NCBI GenBank assembly: GCA_030142905.1
Contig: JASJOG010000114.1
Coordinates: 1-64,000 of the forward strand
Direction: 5' to 3'
Length of the DNA stretch: 64,000 nucleotides
From: Heliopora coerulea
Lineage: Eukaryota > Cnidaria > Anthozoa > Scleralcyonacea > Helioporidae
Part shown: positions 11,696 through 25,140 of the stretch, in pieces
Layout of the letters: each line of letters starts with the position of its first letter
Numbering within the stretch: position 1 is the first letter of the stretch
Position numbers and translations under genes: made by a program
The notes under the pieces: generated by a model
What the model saw: only the letters and a program-made list of their open reading frames with translations
The model's database searches: none
Told to the model about the DNA's origin: nothing

Positions 11696-13066
11696 TTACA
11701 CAAAATCTTGTCTTGGTAAAGGAAGAACAAACAACACGTTTTCACCATTCACGCGATCCTTCCCTGCAAGAAATTGTCCAAAAATACGTTGGACAGGTAA
11801 AAATGATGACGGTCCAAAAGGCTTAAAGAGATTTGAACACCAAACCTCTGGTGAACCTGGACGGGAGCCGCAAGAATATCTCTCAGGATGGTATTGATAC
11901 CAGGAAACACGTGCAAACAGGAAGTGCATTTGTTGCCCGTTTATTGTAATTGCTTGCTTAAAAAAGTACTGCACTAAGCCAGGCCAGACGTCTGACGACG
12001 GATCTATTTCGTCATCATATCTTCCCGCCCATTTAGCCAGAATATTTCCAGATCTCTTATGCCTAGAACACATCGAACCATATAAAACACCTGCAAATGC
12101 TACGGTGGAATAGCGGTCGAAGAGGACGGGTACAGCCCCCTCTGGAATCTCGGGAACGAGGAATCTGTAAGCCCTGGTCACGTAAACAAGTTCATCATTA
12201 TCAAATGCTTCAACTGTGTGTGGGGGGCCACATTTATACTCTCTTACAGTAAACCACAGTTCGCTTCCTGTTACGATATCAACTTCTCGTAGTTGCAGTA
12301 GCGATAAAGCAAAGTTGCAGTCCACTTGTCCAATATTTGTAGCTGTATTATGCTGTTCAGATTGTTTAAATATTTGTTCAAAGTTTTCTCGATAAACATT
12401 AGGAGCTGCAAGGTCATGCAAATGTTGATCTCTCAAAAACTTTCGGAAAATCTGAATCTCCACTGACTTATTGTTCGTCTGATAGTCTCCTAATATGCCA
12501 TTGTACCTCTCAAAACCGAATAGCCAAAAACTATGCACTGGTCCATAGTCTAAAATACAGTCTGCTAAATGCGTGTGAAGATGCATGTTTGGCGTAACCT
12601 TTGCACTACCGTACAAACGTTCAAACTCTTTACAGAACTGCACCAACAACGAATGGGCAGTTCCAACGTCTTTAACTTCATTCATTGGTGTAGAAAGAAT
12701 CCGGCATGCGTGTACGAATAGTGTCCAGCACTGATAATGTTCCAATTGTAATCTGTTGCGCAAGGCGAACAACGAAAACATAGTAGTCCAAGACTTCCAC
12801 TGTTCCGCAGTGAAACCAGCAAAAGACTTAGCGATTTTAAAAGGAAGTCGACCTATATTGCTCGGAGCTTCAGTCCCATCAATCACGTTCTGAACTGCTT
12901 GCAAGTCACCTACATCCAAATGTTTTTCATCAAGCCAGATTTCAAGCATACGTTTCGCCGTTCCCAAAAAAAGATTGTGCATTGGATCCACAATGGTGAA
13001 ACGAACGCAGTCAAAGTAGGGTAATCTGTGAAGTTCAGTGTAGCGTGTTCCGTATAAACTTGTCAA
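11696..13066 (-). pseudogene. TNP2/CACTA-type transposase, C-terminal part
   Basis: Continues the transposase begun at 14589 on the same strand, in a different frame. Motifs include DPMHNLFLGT near the start, NIGRLPFKI, SFAGFTAEQWKSW and PNMHLHTHLADCILDYGP, then FGFERYNGILG, the pattern of EnSpm/CACTA TNP2-type transposases, which cut and rejoin the element's DNA. The methionine at its 5' end is probably not a true start: conserved sequence from the preceding frame runs straight into it (the Cys-rich CSKCKKKFK segment lies upstream, readable only in this frame family around 13100-13300). Read as one gene with the next entry, split by a frameshift near 13335. Confidence 0.75.
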
Positions 13067-14589
13067 TTTATCTGCATCTTCCTGACTCGTTTGGCGTGAA
13101 ATCTCGGCCGCCTGACACCTGTGTTCATCGTTTTGTCTTCGAGGACAAGGTTCGAATCCAGAGTAATCGGAAGGCTCCCCGATTCTCCCAACCTTGAATT
13201 TCTTTTTGCACTTGCTACACCCTGCAGCAGATGCGTGACTAGTAAACCCGCAAATTTTTCGACTCGCTGGAAAATAACAGGCAACACAAAGTAATGCAGC
13301 CTTGAAAATCTGGGGAAAAGAGGTGACCCTGAGTGCGTTAGCGCGACACCAGGGTTCCAGAGCTGTAAGAGTTCATCTACCAGAGGCGATAAATACGGAT
13401 TAATTGTCAGAGGCGGTTCGCATGGTCCGGGAATAATCCCAATGAGAAAAACGTTTTCTCGCTTAAAACGTTCACTTCTTGGCAGGTTCATTAATACTAA
13501 ATATATTACTCCAACGGAATATGCCGTGTGCACAAACGGTTGCATCCAGTCAACGTTTAACATGAATGCATAATTGCGAGGCTCGATCAAAAAAGGAGTG
13601 CCATCAAAACACTGAAAATCTTTCCAAATTCGACCATCGAAAACATCGCACAAAACTTGCGCAAAAGATCTAACCTCTCTATTTCTCCACAACTCACATC
13701 TCTCTGTGAAGCCACTTCTTTTAGTGAATGTTTGCAAGGTCTTGATCAAACTTTGATAGCAGTACACTTTATGTGGATATAAGCGTTTGGATCCGTTTTT
13801 TAATGTTACTTCTTTCAAAAGGGAAGTTCCGCATTCTTGACGTCTCCATTGTTGACGATGTTGAGGGAATTTTATAAATGTACAACGTTTGGAAACATGG
13901 CGGCCTTCTATAGAGTAATAACAGTCTTCAAATTTATAAATATTATGACATTTAGGGCAGACGACGTATTTTACGAATTTATCGTTAAGTAGGTGAAGTT
14001 CTTTTTTTAAGCTATACAATGACGAGGGAAAACCAGCAGCTATGTCCTGAAACCAGGTATTTGACCATGAAATTATCTCAAACAATCTCTTTAGAAAAGT
14101 TATAAGGAAGGCCATTGCACTATCAGGAACATGAAAAACGCTCCAAAGATGACATAGTCCAACTAAAATCCACTGAAGGATAACTGATTGCTCACGCTTT
14201 TCTTCGGATGATTCTTCGTCTATAAGTGGTATAGAATCAAAGGTTACGTTCTCGATGAAATCTTCGTCAATATCAGCTGTTAGTTCATCATCCCAAATTT
14301 CACCCTCTGGCAGCTGGAAATACTCGTCTTCTTTAGCAGCTTCAACGTCACTGATGTCAAAAGCTTTGCCGGAATGTTCCTCTTCGTCAGAAATTACGTC
14401 TCCCATATCCGAATCACTTGGTAAGTCTGGAAGTAGGTCTTCGTCACTGCTTTGTTGCAAGGAGGGATCTTTCTGCCATAAACCAGAGAAGTCGTCAAAG
14501 TATCTTTGCTTATGGTTCACATAAGTACGGTATGGCATAAATTTTTCGCAATGAAAACAGAATCTTTTCGACAACACGGAACCGTCCAT
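13063..14589 (-). pseudogene. TNP2/CACTA-type transposase, N-terminal part
   Basis: Starts MDGSVLSKRF with a zinc-ribbon pair (CFHC, then CPKC at about residue 215), an acidic Ser/Asp/Glu-rich segment (residues 45-115) and the family's catalytic-region motif LNVDWMQPF. The last 90 codons are out of frame: the conserved LLCVACYFPASRK segment is found in another frame from about 13300 to 13100, so a small indel near 13335 shifts the reading frame. Divergent from the accessory gene at 14786 across a 196-bp spacer, the usual two-gene layout of such elements. The element is probably inactive in this copy unless the shift is an assembly error. Confidence 0.75.
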
Positions 14590-14718
14590 TATCGTACAAC
14601 AGGAAAGACAAACAAAATATCACCCCACTCGGGAATGCTTTTTTATTGGCTATCAGAAGATATGGAACGAACCATATTTGGTCACAAACTATAGGCTTTT
14701 TCCCGCTACCTGATCACC

Positions 14719-14740
14719 TATACCGATCCTTATACCGATC
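14719..14740. promoter_or_regulatory. Direct repeat tataccgatc x2 in the divergent promoter region
   Basis: Two copies of tataccgatc (14719-14728, 14731-14740) lie between the two divergent transposon genes. They could be transposase or transcription-factor binding sites; no direct evidence. Confidence 0.35.
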
Positions 14741-17348
14741 AAGTCTCTGGAGAAAAAAATACACAAAACCTTTGGAAGTTGTGTCATGGAGCAACCACAC
14801 GAAAGCACAACAAATATAATTGAGGCGCTGAAACTCATTGCTAAAAACCAGGAGCAGTTACTACAAAGGACAAGCAAGTTGCTTGAAGCTCAAAAGAGCA
14901 ATCATCGCTCACCAGGCACCGCGAGCAAAATACCAATCGAAGTGAAGGTAAAATCAAAACCATTTATTAAGGGTTTATATACTGGTATAATACAGTATTA
15001 ATTAAAGTTATACTTTAGATAATATATGGCGTTTCACCGCACACAAGTACATAGCACTAACAGTATAGTACGTACAGGTTACTGAATATAAAGTGCACTT
15101 CAGTCAGAACGTCAGGTTGTACATGTAGTTCTTGCAGTTTTTAGGATCATTGTAGATTCCAGCAATGTAGTCAGGAGTTCTAAATTAAGTCATATAATTA
15201 CAGTGTGAAAAAATAGAACCATAAGTTATAGTGATAATAAATTAGAGCGAGATAAACATGTACTGTGCTCAGGTATACAGTACATGAAAATAGTGTCCAA
15301 ATGACAGAAATGCAGTTTGCAGCTACGAACAGCAGTAAAAGATTCAGTTGTTAATCTTTAGGATTTTTATCAGAAGTTTTCAACATTGGCTACTTTATCT
15401 CATTACGTTTTTATATTCCTTTCCAACAGAGGAACGTTAGAGTAGCTGTAAACAATCTTTCCACCAAATGGGACTTCACTCAAAGGTAAAAACCATCCTT
15501 AAGAAAACATTAATTCATAAACACCTATTTTGCAGCGATTTTAATATGGACTGTAACTGGCTAATTTCCTAACGGCAGCCCCAACAAGAAAATACAACTT
15601 TAACCCCAAAATACTCTTGAATTTTTAGTTAGTTTTTGTAGAAACAAGGATTTTTCTGTGAAATATTACAAGTCAATATATCAGGTTCAGGACACATTCC
15701 ACAAACATCAGGAAAGGAGCCTTTTTGCCTTTATTACTTGGGATTGGCAACAACATGTTTACAGTTCTTTAGGAATCTATTCCAACACAGTCAGAGATCT
15801 GATTGTTGTGCTCACTTTCACCATCATTATGACCCTGACTTTCCCTTTCAAGGGTACAATTACTTGCATTTTGCTGATTATGGTAAATCAGCTAAAAGCC
15901 AGGCATTCACTTGAGTATACAAACTATACATGTGTCAACCTGGCCCATTTAATTTAACCATGAGATGAAATGAAAGCTGTATGCTGTAAGGCTTCTTTTA
16001 TAATTTTATCTCTCAAAAAATACACACTGTAGTGATTCATATCTACATGTACTTTATGTTAATACACAATGAATTACAAAATTAAAATACTTACATAACT
16101 CCAAAGTTCAACATTCAATGCTCCATTTGCAGTTATTCTTCTTTAAAAATGTCTACAATAAGAAATTTACAGTGTATTACAATGTAATATTAGCTAGCAA
16201 GGTGATGCCTGTGCTTAAAAGGAAATGCAAGTACAGAGATGCCAGCAAATATAAAATGAACTGAAACACTTTTTCTGCTGTTTGATATGTCAAGACAGCA
16301 GCAAATACTGTTCATGTACTTAGAAATGCCATTTGCATTCATGAAATTTCTTTTCATCAAGCTTTCATTTGATAGGCCTCAATACTTTGGTTAGTTTACT
16401 AAGATGACTAGATTACTATGCTGATTATCTTTCTGACTGGTACTTTGGAGAAGTATTATCAAGACTTAGAACTAATCTCTTATATTTCCAAACCAATGTT
16501 TGGATGCTGGGAAAACTAATTTTGAGCTGAAGAACTTTTCCTAGTATTACTTTTCAGCTATGAACTAGATAAATGTTCATTAATCTTAGATTGATTATCA
16601 TTCTAGATATTGTTGTTTGTGAAATTGCTTTTCCAATGTAAGGACAAAATGTTAGTGTTATATATTATTCAAATTATTATTGAGCCTTCATTATGATTTG
16701 GCTTAAAGCCATTTGCTGGGCAAATACATTCATTATACAAGTTGGCTTTTGACCTGGTTCTTCCATGATTACATGTACCACAATATTGATGAAAAGTTAA
16801 ACATTATACTGCTGTGCCACTTATCTGCATAGATGGTGAATGTGTCTTGCTTTGGGGACTAGATGAAAATCAATGGATTTATTTGTAACTCAGGTAATGA
16901 AGATGGAGATTTCTGTTAAACCATACAATGGCTGGAAAAAAAAAAAGAGGAAAAACTCAACATGTTCATTCAAGCAAATAATGAGCTTGAAAAATCTTTA
17001 AAAAATGAATAAGCAGTGAAGTTAATGAGAGCCAAAATTATGAGCAAGATTTCTTGAATTGCCAGACCAAATCATACTTTAGTTACAGTATGTACTGTTG
17101 TGCTTATCACTGTATTGTATTGTGTATGTAATCATATAATGTATTTAACTCATCATACAGTGGTGGCCTTGTCAATGACATTGGGGAACCACCTGCCATC
17201 TGGTATGTAATTTTGAACTAAATTAAGCTAAATTCATAAAACATTTTCAGCTTCCGGGCACCTAACAATGAGGCAGTGAACAAAGAGGTGATTAAAAATA
17301 TGAAAGCCTTGGAAAACATGGACAAGGTTGATGGCTACGTGATGCAAA

Positions 17349-20300
17349 GTAAGGGCACATTCCATCTGCTTATGAATAATCGTTCAATATTCTGCGTAGT
17401 CCACAGTAAAGTAGAACAGCTGTACAACAGTTATTTACATGTTCACGAAAACGTACCCTTTCTCTGCTTTTTCTTCCAATTCACACGAGCTAAAGTGATT
17501 TGGGTATGAATACAACCCATTCACGTTGAGCTTATAATGGTAAAATTTACTTCGTTTGATGTAGCAGTTCCCTCATTACTTTCTAAGGCACAATGAAAGG
17601 CTTTCCTTGGTAGAAGTTACGACGTTCTGCCTATAAAAAATAAGTTGTGCGTGAGATCGTTGTGAACTGTGCTAGGTTAACAGGAAAAAACGATCCTTTG
17701 GACGAAGAATGGCATGGTCAGCAAAGTATACAATGAAGTACATTCAGGATGAGCATCGAACTGCAACTGTTGTCACGTTAGATGTAAGATTTGTAACAAA
17801 GACTCCCATTAAATCTACCGTTACGCACCTCACTTTGTTTACAGTTCGTGCTTATATGCAGGAATTTTTTCGTTTCTAGCTCCTTTCCCATAACATGAAA
17901 TGTAGATGTCAAGGACTTTAGGTTTCTAGGCCTTCTAACCATTGCAGTATTCCAACTAGTATAAAATGATTTCACAAACTGCATAAAGGGTTCCTTGAAG
18001 CCCATTTTCCTCTTTACTGTGGCCCTAGTAGGTCAATGCCTTTAAATGAACCGTGTCCAGATTAATACCTCCGTTCGGAAATAGTTAAACCAGTGATTAT
18101 AAGCCATACAATATGAAAGCCATACAAGTGTTTTAAAGCGTAGTTGTTTCAACATTACATTTGGAAAGAAGGGGGGGCTACAGCCCCTGCAGCCCCCCGG
18201 CTCCGCTGTCCCTTGAGTTTATGTAATCTTTAACATTTACTCGGTATGCCGAATTGGCGAGGTCAGTTAATATCGTAATTCCTCCCGTCAATACAGACTC
18301 TACTTCGTATCGATGTGGTACTGTTACTAACGATAACTAAAATAGTTGATATTGCATCGTCTAATTGACATGGCCACGGGTATCGTCCACCTCTATTGCT
18401 CACGACCGAAATTCTAGGTCCCAAAAATAACAATTGCCATGTCTTCGATGATTTTATCGACCTAACACAGTATCCAAATGACCTGCTCACTTGACAAAAG
18501 ATCAAAATATGAATGGCCACATAAAAAAGACCGGTTACTAATAGAAATCTATTGAGACCTGTCCAAAAGTTGAAGAGACTTCTTCGTAAATAATAAATCA
18601 AATACAAACAGTTGAAACAGATGAAATAGGTTAATTACTAGTGACGCAAAAGAATCCGCAGATCATAATGCATTGTAAGAACACAGATCGACTTGTTATT
18701 TTTGTTCCATTCTTACGCCTAGAATATGAGCTTGATATGCCCACCACAAAGCAAAAACTTTCTAGCACTTGTTCTGTTGAACACAAGACAAAGTTTTCCC
18801 ATGTTAGCCTTCTAAGTCCTGACACTCAATCGCAAAATGAAATGTTGTTGAAGATTGATGCACGGCAAAGGGAAGAAACAAACAGGCATTACGACCGTCC
18901 ACAAGAGATCTTAAGCCTCAATACACCTTTGCCAATGAATCATTTAAGTCGGGAATTATAACAGATTCTTTAAATCTTTTCTCCTGGACGTTTCCTCAGA
19001 ACGTAATATTTCATTAACGATATTCGCACCTTCCCGCCAAAATCACATCAGACAAAAATTAATCAGCATTTACCTGAGACGTTTTGGTCGCAGGAAGCCT
19101 AGGGACTGATCAGTAAAATGTCTGTTACCTTCATTGATAAATGCCGAACTGATTGCATAATTAATAATTGCAGTGGAAGAGGTGATTTTTGAGGATTTTG
19201 GATTTCAAGAATTTTTGAAATTTTCGTACTGTGTGTACATTGCCTTCGTGTAGGTACTTTGTCAAGAATGCAGTTCAGCTGAGCAGTGAGAAAGCTGCCT
19301 TTCAAACAAAATGCAGGCAGGGCCGCGGCTACTATAGACATCCCCCGCCACGCCTCTCAGCACGAATTTCAGATCAGAACATTTTAACGCAACTTCTGGT
19401 AAGACATTGGAGTATGAAATGAAAACAAAATACAAGCTGGGCTTTTATTTGGAGCATTGATTGGAGGAAACAGGCAAAATAGAGATTAACACTAATTAGG
19501 TTAATGAGAAGTTTATAGAATCTGCAACTGGTACCTCTCTTGGCCAATAAGATCATTTCATATACGTATTAAAAGCCTTTTGAAGATTAAATTTGCTCAT
19601 GAGGTGACCGGTACTTTTCATATTTGGCTCTGTCATCTTTCCTATTTACCGTTGTTTTGCAATGTACAGCAACATAAACCAAACAAATTTCCGCTTGTTA
19701 AGTATTAAAAATTCGTAGTCGACATTATTATATATAAAAAATATCATTTATTTTGTTGTAATCCTTATATTTTTAGTTTCGGGAATACATTAAACTATTT
19801 TTCAAATTTTTGATGCCCAAGGAATAAAAATAAAAAAATTATAAATAAAATAATAAAAAAAAAAGCCAGAGAAAAACTAATCCGCTACTTAGTTAGGTCA
19901 CTGCAAGTATTCCGAGTAAATATTCCCATGTCACGTCCACTACCTTTAGAATCGTAAAATGAGTGGCTGTTTTCAAAAGTTCAAAGTTTCAAAAACGCCA
20001 AAATTTTCCAAAAACAGTTTTGCCACCTGATTATTTTATTCATTTAAAACGGCTTGAAAGAAGGCAAATACAACAAATTTTTCCCTGAAATGACCAAACT
20101 GGCAACACTGCCAAAAATTGAGAGAGATGGAAAGGCATTATAATAAGTGGTAAAGGCTCTTTAATTCTTTCTTGTGCTGATTAAGACGTCTTCCTCGAAA
20201 TAACTTCATGAATGGTCGTTTCCCCTTAGGGATATTATAAGACTTGCTTGTTATTATGATTAATACTTTATGTTTTTCGTTCATGTTGTGTCCCCATCCC

Positions 20301-20541
20301 CAACCTAAATGTTTTTTTCTCCCTTGAGTACTCTGAAGATAGTTGCACTTTTAGTTGCAGCTTCCAGTTTAATTGCCAAAAAAAGATATTAACGAATGAC
20401 TTCCGAGCTTGACTGTCATTTCGTTTACTTATCGCATAGTCTTTGATTGACCTTCATTTCAATTGATATTTCATTCTTTTTATTTGTGTCTTAAAAATCG
20501 GACAAGTAACAAAACTATATATTCTTCCCTTTTGTTCCAAG
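17349..20541 (+). other. Large intron or spacer inside the accessory gene
   Basis: AT-rich, no recognised coding exon. It contains a G/C-run patch at about 18170-18215 similar in style to the repeat ends near 3990-4556. Confidence 0.4.
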
Positions 20542-22083
20542 GAGCTTTGAAATGTCATTTTCTTGGCAAAAGAAGAATAGAGAAGGCCAAACAAGAAGGC
20601 TCTCACGATGCCATTAAACAACGTGAGAGACGAAGGCACCGAATAAACGAAGTAAGACATGAGAATCTTAAAGGGGTGCTGAAGAGGGTACTTTTAGAGA
20701 AAATAAATTCTATCTTTTATTTTCAAGGGATACGTTAAATTTTAAAATAGTCCAACGATGTTTTAAACCCCAGATTGTTATGGTGATGGTTGCAATCTAA
20801 AGTAAATTTTCATTTGGTACAAAAAGGGGTAAACCCCAAGAACACAAAAGAAAAATATATAAAAAATATTAATTAGTTATTTAAAGTTCATACACAGTGA
20901 TATTTTTTTTCCCCATGCTTTCATCTAGTAGGTGAGTCAAATATATACGTTTATTACGTCCAAGTTTATGAAAATGAATGGCCAGAATTCTAATCAGCTC
21001 AGCACCTAATGTCAATGTGACCATATACACTCAGACCTTATTAGGGAAAAAAGTTTTAACTTGTTTTGATTTTCTTACTTTTCTATCATACAGTGAAACG
21101 TCATGCAAAAAAAACAAAAAAATGTTTGTAATCCGTAACATTATTATCATTGATAAAACAATGTCACGTTTGTGCTTGTTGGACTCAAAATAATTGACTG
21201 ACTCGAATCTAGCGCACGTCCAAGGAATAATTAAGTGCCAAAGTAGGCTGTTTTACGAAATTCTAAACCAGTGATCTATGACGAGTAGTCTGTGGAAGTG
21301 TCTTCCAGCAAGAGCGTGCCTCTCTTGGCCATTTCTCAGTCTGGCATATTTGTGAAACTTTTACAACCACTCGACCAGCTTTCTTAGTATTCTTACCGTT
21401 GTGTCAGGTCTTAGAGCATAGAGCCATCTATTGTAAATCACGTGAATGCTGCCTCGGTGGTTGCTATACGTAGTCGATACAAAAAACTTACAAATTGTAT
21501 ATTTTCGTGTACTGTTTGCAAAAAGGCCTTGTGCGGCAATGGCCGGTAAAAAATATTACAGTCATTGACTGCAGGGCTGTAACAAACTCACATGAAATAT
21601 AATTACCTCTTAACTTCATTGATGTTTTTTTGTTCCAGAAGTCCTATTTCTTGTTATCTTGTCCAGCTTGTCCAGTCATCAGACCAACAAAACTACCTTA
21701 GCTCTCTCACGCTTAGTATTTTGCAACACTAAAAAATGCGTATGATGTGATCTATACTGCTATTAAACGATCTTTCTTATTTCCCTCTACCACAAAATCT
21801 AGAAATTACGTCTCCGCAAGAAGATTACGGAAACATCACCGGCTTTCAACGAGCATCACCGAAAAAAGATTAAGTCTGCTCTGTTATTTGAAGCGATGTC
21901 GCCAGAAGTCAGCTCGTACGAGACTAATAGCGATGAAGAACGAGCAATGGGATCAGATGATGAGGGGAAAAGGCCAAGAAAGGTGATCAGGACTCATCCA
22001 TTTACATGGAGGTCGGAAGAACTCACCAATGTGCTTCAAAGCCTCGACCGAAAAATAATGAGGAAAAAAAGCGAGAAAGCTAG

Positions 22084-22129
22084 AGCCATGGTGTTACCCC
22101 GACAAGAGCCATGGTGTTACCCCGACAAG
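22084..22129 (+). repeat. 23-bp tandem duplication in a coding exon
   Basis: The word agccatggtgttaccccgac followed by aag occurs twice head to tail. The length is not a multiple of three, so the duplication changes the reading frame of the accessory gene. Confidence 0.9.
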
Positions 22130-22197
22130 AAGGAGATCCCATAGATGATAACCCCCCCCCCGAGGGTATGCCGTCGTGGGCCATAAAAAAGATGTAA

Positions 22198-23101
22198 TTA
22201 AGATCTTTTAGTTTTCGTATTTTACAACATTGCAAGACATTTACACACAGTATTATGAATATTTTTGTAAACTTTTACTGGTGTTTATTACTCTTCAATG
22301 TGACTAATTTGTATGAATTACTTAAAGTTGCTTGTAAAGGCTGTTTTCCACTTGGCGAATTTTATCGCGCGAATCGACATTTCTTTGTGTAAATTGACTA
22401 GGTTTCTCATTAGTTCCAAACGAGAGCAAATTTCGCGCCATAAAATTCGCCTAGTGGAAAACGGTCTTAAAGTTTGAGTTAAACGTTTCCAAAATTAAAC
22501 TTCTTACATTGAAATGTTCTTCGTATGTGTATATCTAATTGCGCCTCCTTATACTGCTATCCTTGTAGAGCTGACATGTATTAGAATCGGCTTTACTCTA
22601 GCAATAATTCATATCCTTTTAAATAACACATTGTAGAGAAACAACATCAAAACTGGATTATATTGCAGAAAATTTAAAAAATCGGCAATTACTTTTCTTA
22701 AAACTGATGCCAAAAATTTAAAACTTCTGCATAATAGCGAATTTTTGTTTTTAAACAAAAAGTGGTATTATAAAACCCTCGAATTTGATGGAAATGTTTT
22801 CACTGGCTGAAAATCAATATCTTCACACAACTAAAGATGGAAGCAAAAATGATGTAAATTTCTAAAACTACCACACATTTGCATGGTTAGTGACTACGGC
22901 AAAATTTGAAATATCTAATACATTTGCAGCGGTGGTAAATTCAATGAATAGTCTGCCATTGCACCTAAACACTCATTGCCTAGATGATGAAAATTCATAA
23001 ATACACACTATTGCAAACTTGGACAAAGGTAAAAAAAGACTAAATTTACGTTAAATTTGTAACACATTTGCAATGTATGAAAAGTTAAAACTTCTTCTCG
23101 T
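22198..23101. other. Spacer between the CACTA-type element and the satellite
   Basis: AT-rich, non-coding. It holds the MITE-like element at 22341-22464. The right terminus of the CACTA-type element should be here but is not identifiable by eye. Confidence 0.4.
22341..22464. mobile_element. MITE with about 35-bp inverted ends
   Basis: The left end reads ctgttttccacttggcgaat then tttatcgcgcgaa. The right end, inverted, reads ccgttttccactaggcgaat then tttatggcgcgaa. The 124-bp element has no coding capacity. The end sequence resembles hAT-type MITEs; the family is not certain. Confidence 0.65.
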
Positions 23102-24606
23102 GTTGATTCGAGCAATACTTAGAAAAATATAGCAATGTTTTGAAATTGGACATATGAGTGCTATACGCCTAAAAGCCAGAAGTATGGTTAGAAATGGTTG
23201 AAGAGCAAATAAGTGTAAGAAACTGTCAAAATACTTCTAAATTGTTCTCCTCCACGAAGACATCATAAAAGAAATCGATTTTCGTCGATTGGTCAAGTTG
23301 CTGTGAAAATTTTTCAAACTCGTCAAAATCGGTTTAACTTGTCGTAATAAGACGATTAGTGAAACGATTAGTGAAACAGTTGTGGCTAAAGTTAGTTGCA
23401 TTTGTCGAAATTTTGCTAAAACTCTTGAAAGGGTGTAGAATAATCATTTCGGGTCGGAGAAGAGAATAAAAGCATTAGTGGATTGGTTCGAGAACTACTT
23501 CGGAAAACATGGCAATGTTTAGAAATTGGACAATAAAGCGTTATACGTCTAAAAGCCAAAAGTATGGTTACAATTGGTTGAAGAGCAAATAGCTCTACTA
23601 AACCTTCCATATACTCCTGAATTGTTCTCCTCCACCCAAACATCATAAAACAAATCAATTTTTGTTGAATCGACGAGTTGCAGTGAAAATTTCTCAAACT
23701 CGTTAAAAATTGCTTTATCTCGTCGAGATATGACGATTACTGAAATGAACAGTGGAAAAGTCGTGACTTAAGTAAGTTGTATTTGTCGAAATTTTGCCAA
23801 AACTCATAAATGGGTGTAAAATGATCTTTTCGGGTTAGAGAAGAGAATAAAAGCATTAGTTGATTGATTCGAGCACTACTTCGGAAAATATGGCAATGTT
23901 TAGAAATTGTACATTTAAGCGTTATACGCCAAAAAGCCAAAAGTAGGGTTAGAATTGGTTGAAGAGCAAATAGGTGTACGAACCTATCAAAATACTTCTA
24001 AATTGTTCTCACGATCCGACGAGTTCCTGTGAAAATTGCTCAAACTCGTGAAAAGCGCTTTTATCTCGTCGAAGTAAGACGATTAGTGAAACGAACAGTG
24101 AAACAGATGTGGCTTAAGTTAGTTGGATTTGTCGAATATTTGCCAAAACTCGTGAATAGGTGTAAAATGATCTTTTCGGGTCACAGAAGAGAATAAAAGC
24201 ATTAGTAGACTGATTCGAGCAGTTCTTCGAAAAATATGGCAATGTTTAGAAATTGGACAATTAAGCGCTATTCGCCTAAAAGCCAGAAGTACGGTTAGAA
24301 TTGGTTGAAAAGCAAATAGGTGTACTAAACTTTCCAAACACTTCTAAATTGTTCTCCTCCATCCAAAAATCATAAAACAAATCGAGTTCCCTCGATTCGA
24401 CGAGATGCTGTGAAAATTTCTCAAACTCGTCAAAAAACGCTTTATCTCGTCGAGATAAGACGATAAGTGAAATTAACAGTGAAACACTTGTGCATTAAGT
24501 TAGTTGTATTTGTCGAAATTTTGCCAAAACTCGTGAACAGGTGTAAAATGATCTTTTCGGGTTAGAGAAGAGAATATAAGCATTAGTTGATTAATTCGAG
24601 CACTAC
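23102..24606 (+). repeat. 380-bp satellite array, left segment (about 4 monomers)
   Basis: Monomer landmarks repeat every 380 bp: gattcgagca.tacttcg, atggcaatgtttagaaattg, aagcgttatacgcctaaaa, ttctaaattgttctcctcca and tcgattcgacgag. The monomers differ by roughly 10%. The Polinton interrupts the last monomer of this segment. Confidence 0.9.
24601..24606. repeat. Polinton target-site duplication, left copy
   Basis: cactac directly before the element; the same six bases follow the right end at 42296-42301. Intact satellite monomers show the uninterrupted site, for example gattcgagcactacttcgg at 23867-23885. Confidence 0.95.
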
Positions 24607-24635
24607 AGTAGTCTGTAATGTCCGGATTCCAGCAC

Positions 24636-24649
24636 ATGTGACGTCACAT
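24636..24649. promoter_or_regulatory. Perfect 14-bp palindrome with a CRE core, left TIR
   Basis: atgtgacgtcacat, containing the full CREB/ATF consensus TGACGTCA 32 bp inside the element end. The mirror copy is at 42253-42266. A transcriptional or end-binding role is inference. Confidence 0.5.
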
Positions 24650-24968
24650 TTTCAAATTTGAAAAATTTTTAAAATTTGGTCAAAATTTTTCAAAGTGTCG
24701 TGGGGGAATTACCTTTTCCTTGATAACGTAACTTTCGGTTTCACTTCCGGTCAATTCCGGTCAATTCCGGTCTCTTCCAGGAATTTAATTACGTTACCGG
24801 GAATTTCAACACATTTTAAAAAACGGGTCACGGGGAAATCCTCCAACACAGCAGGATGCTAAATCCACTTGATGTAAATTAGAAATCTATTCGGAAGAAT
24901 TAAACGTGAATGATTCATGCCCTGCCATATGACTTTCAATCATATATATCTGGTTCTGAATACGTTGA

Positions 24969-24996
24969 CAAGCATCGCTTGCGCCGGATCCTCCGG
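24969..24996. repeat. Paired mini-hairpin, left TIR
   Basis: CAAGC-ATC-GCTTG (24969-24981), spacer CG, then CCGGA-TCC-TCCGG (24984-24996). Two perfect 5-bp stems with triloops. The copy in the right TIR (41896-41923) has loop ATT instead of ATC. Confidence 0.8.
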
Positions 24997-25020
24997 TTTT
25001 CGTATCTTCGAGTCAGTTCT

Positions 25021-25140
25021 TCTAAATCAAACCAGTTGGTTTGTTTTGTCACAAATGAAACCAACTGGTTTGACTTTTGGGGTTTTTTTGCCACAAATGA
25101 AACCAACTGGTTTGATTTTTGGTTTATTTTGCCACAAGGT
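25021..25140. repeat. Interspersed inverted motif aaccagttggtt / aaccaactggtt in the TIR
   Basis: Copies near 25029, 25061 and 25101 alternate in orientation, with phrases such as tgccacaaatgaaaccaac repeated between them. They can fold into short hairpins. Present again in the right TIR. Confidence 0.6.

Larger units (their letters stand above)
14786..22197 (+). pseudogene. Accessory gene of the TNP2/CACTA-type element, six exons
   Basis: Modelled exons: 14786-14947 (MEQPHESTTNIIEALKLIAK start), 15430-15485, 17161-17202, 17251-17348, 20542-20651 and 21803-22197. All have AG acceptors and GT donors, and the phases chain without conflict (cumulative 162, 218, 260, 358, 468 nt). The product has an N-terminal helix with Gln/Leu repeats, a middle segment containing GLVNDIGEPPAI and APNNEAVNKEVIKNM, a basic segment (KQRERRRHRINE), and an acidic then basic C-terminal part with EHHRKKIKSALLFEAM, which resembles the second gene found beside TNP2 transposases in cnidarians. 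I do not know its function; DNA binding is plausible. A 23-bp tandem duplication (22084-22129) shifts the frame to a stop at 22142; without it the original frame would run to a stop at 22195. Confidence 0.55.
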
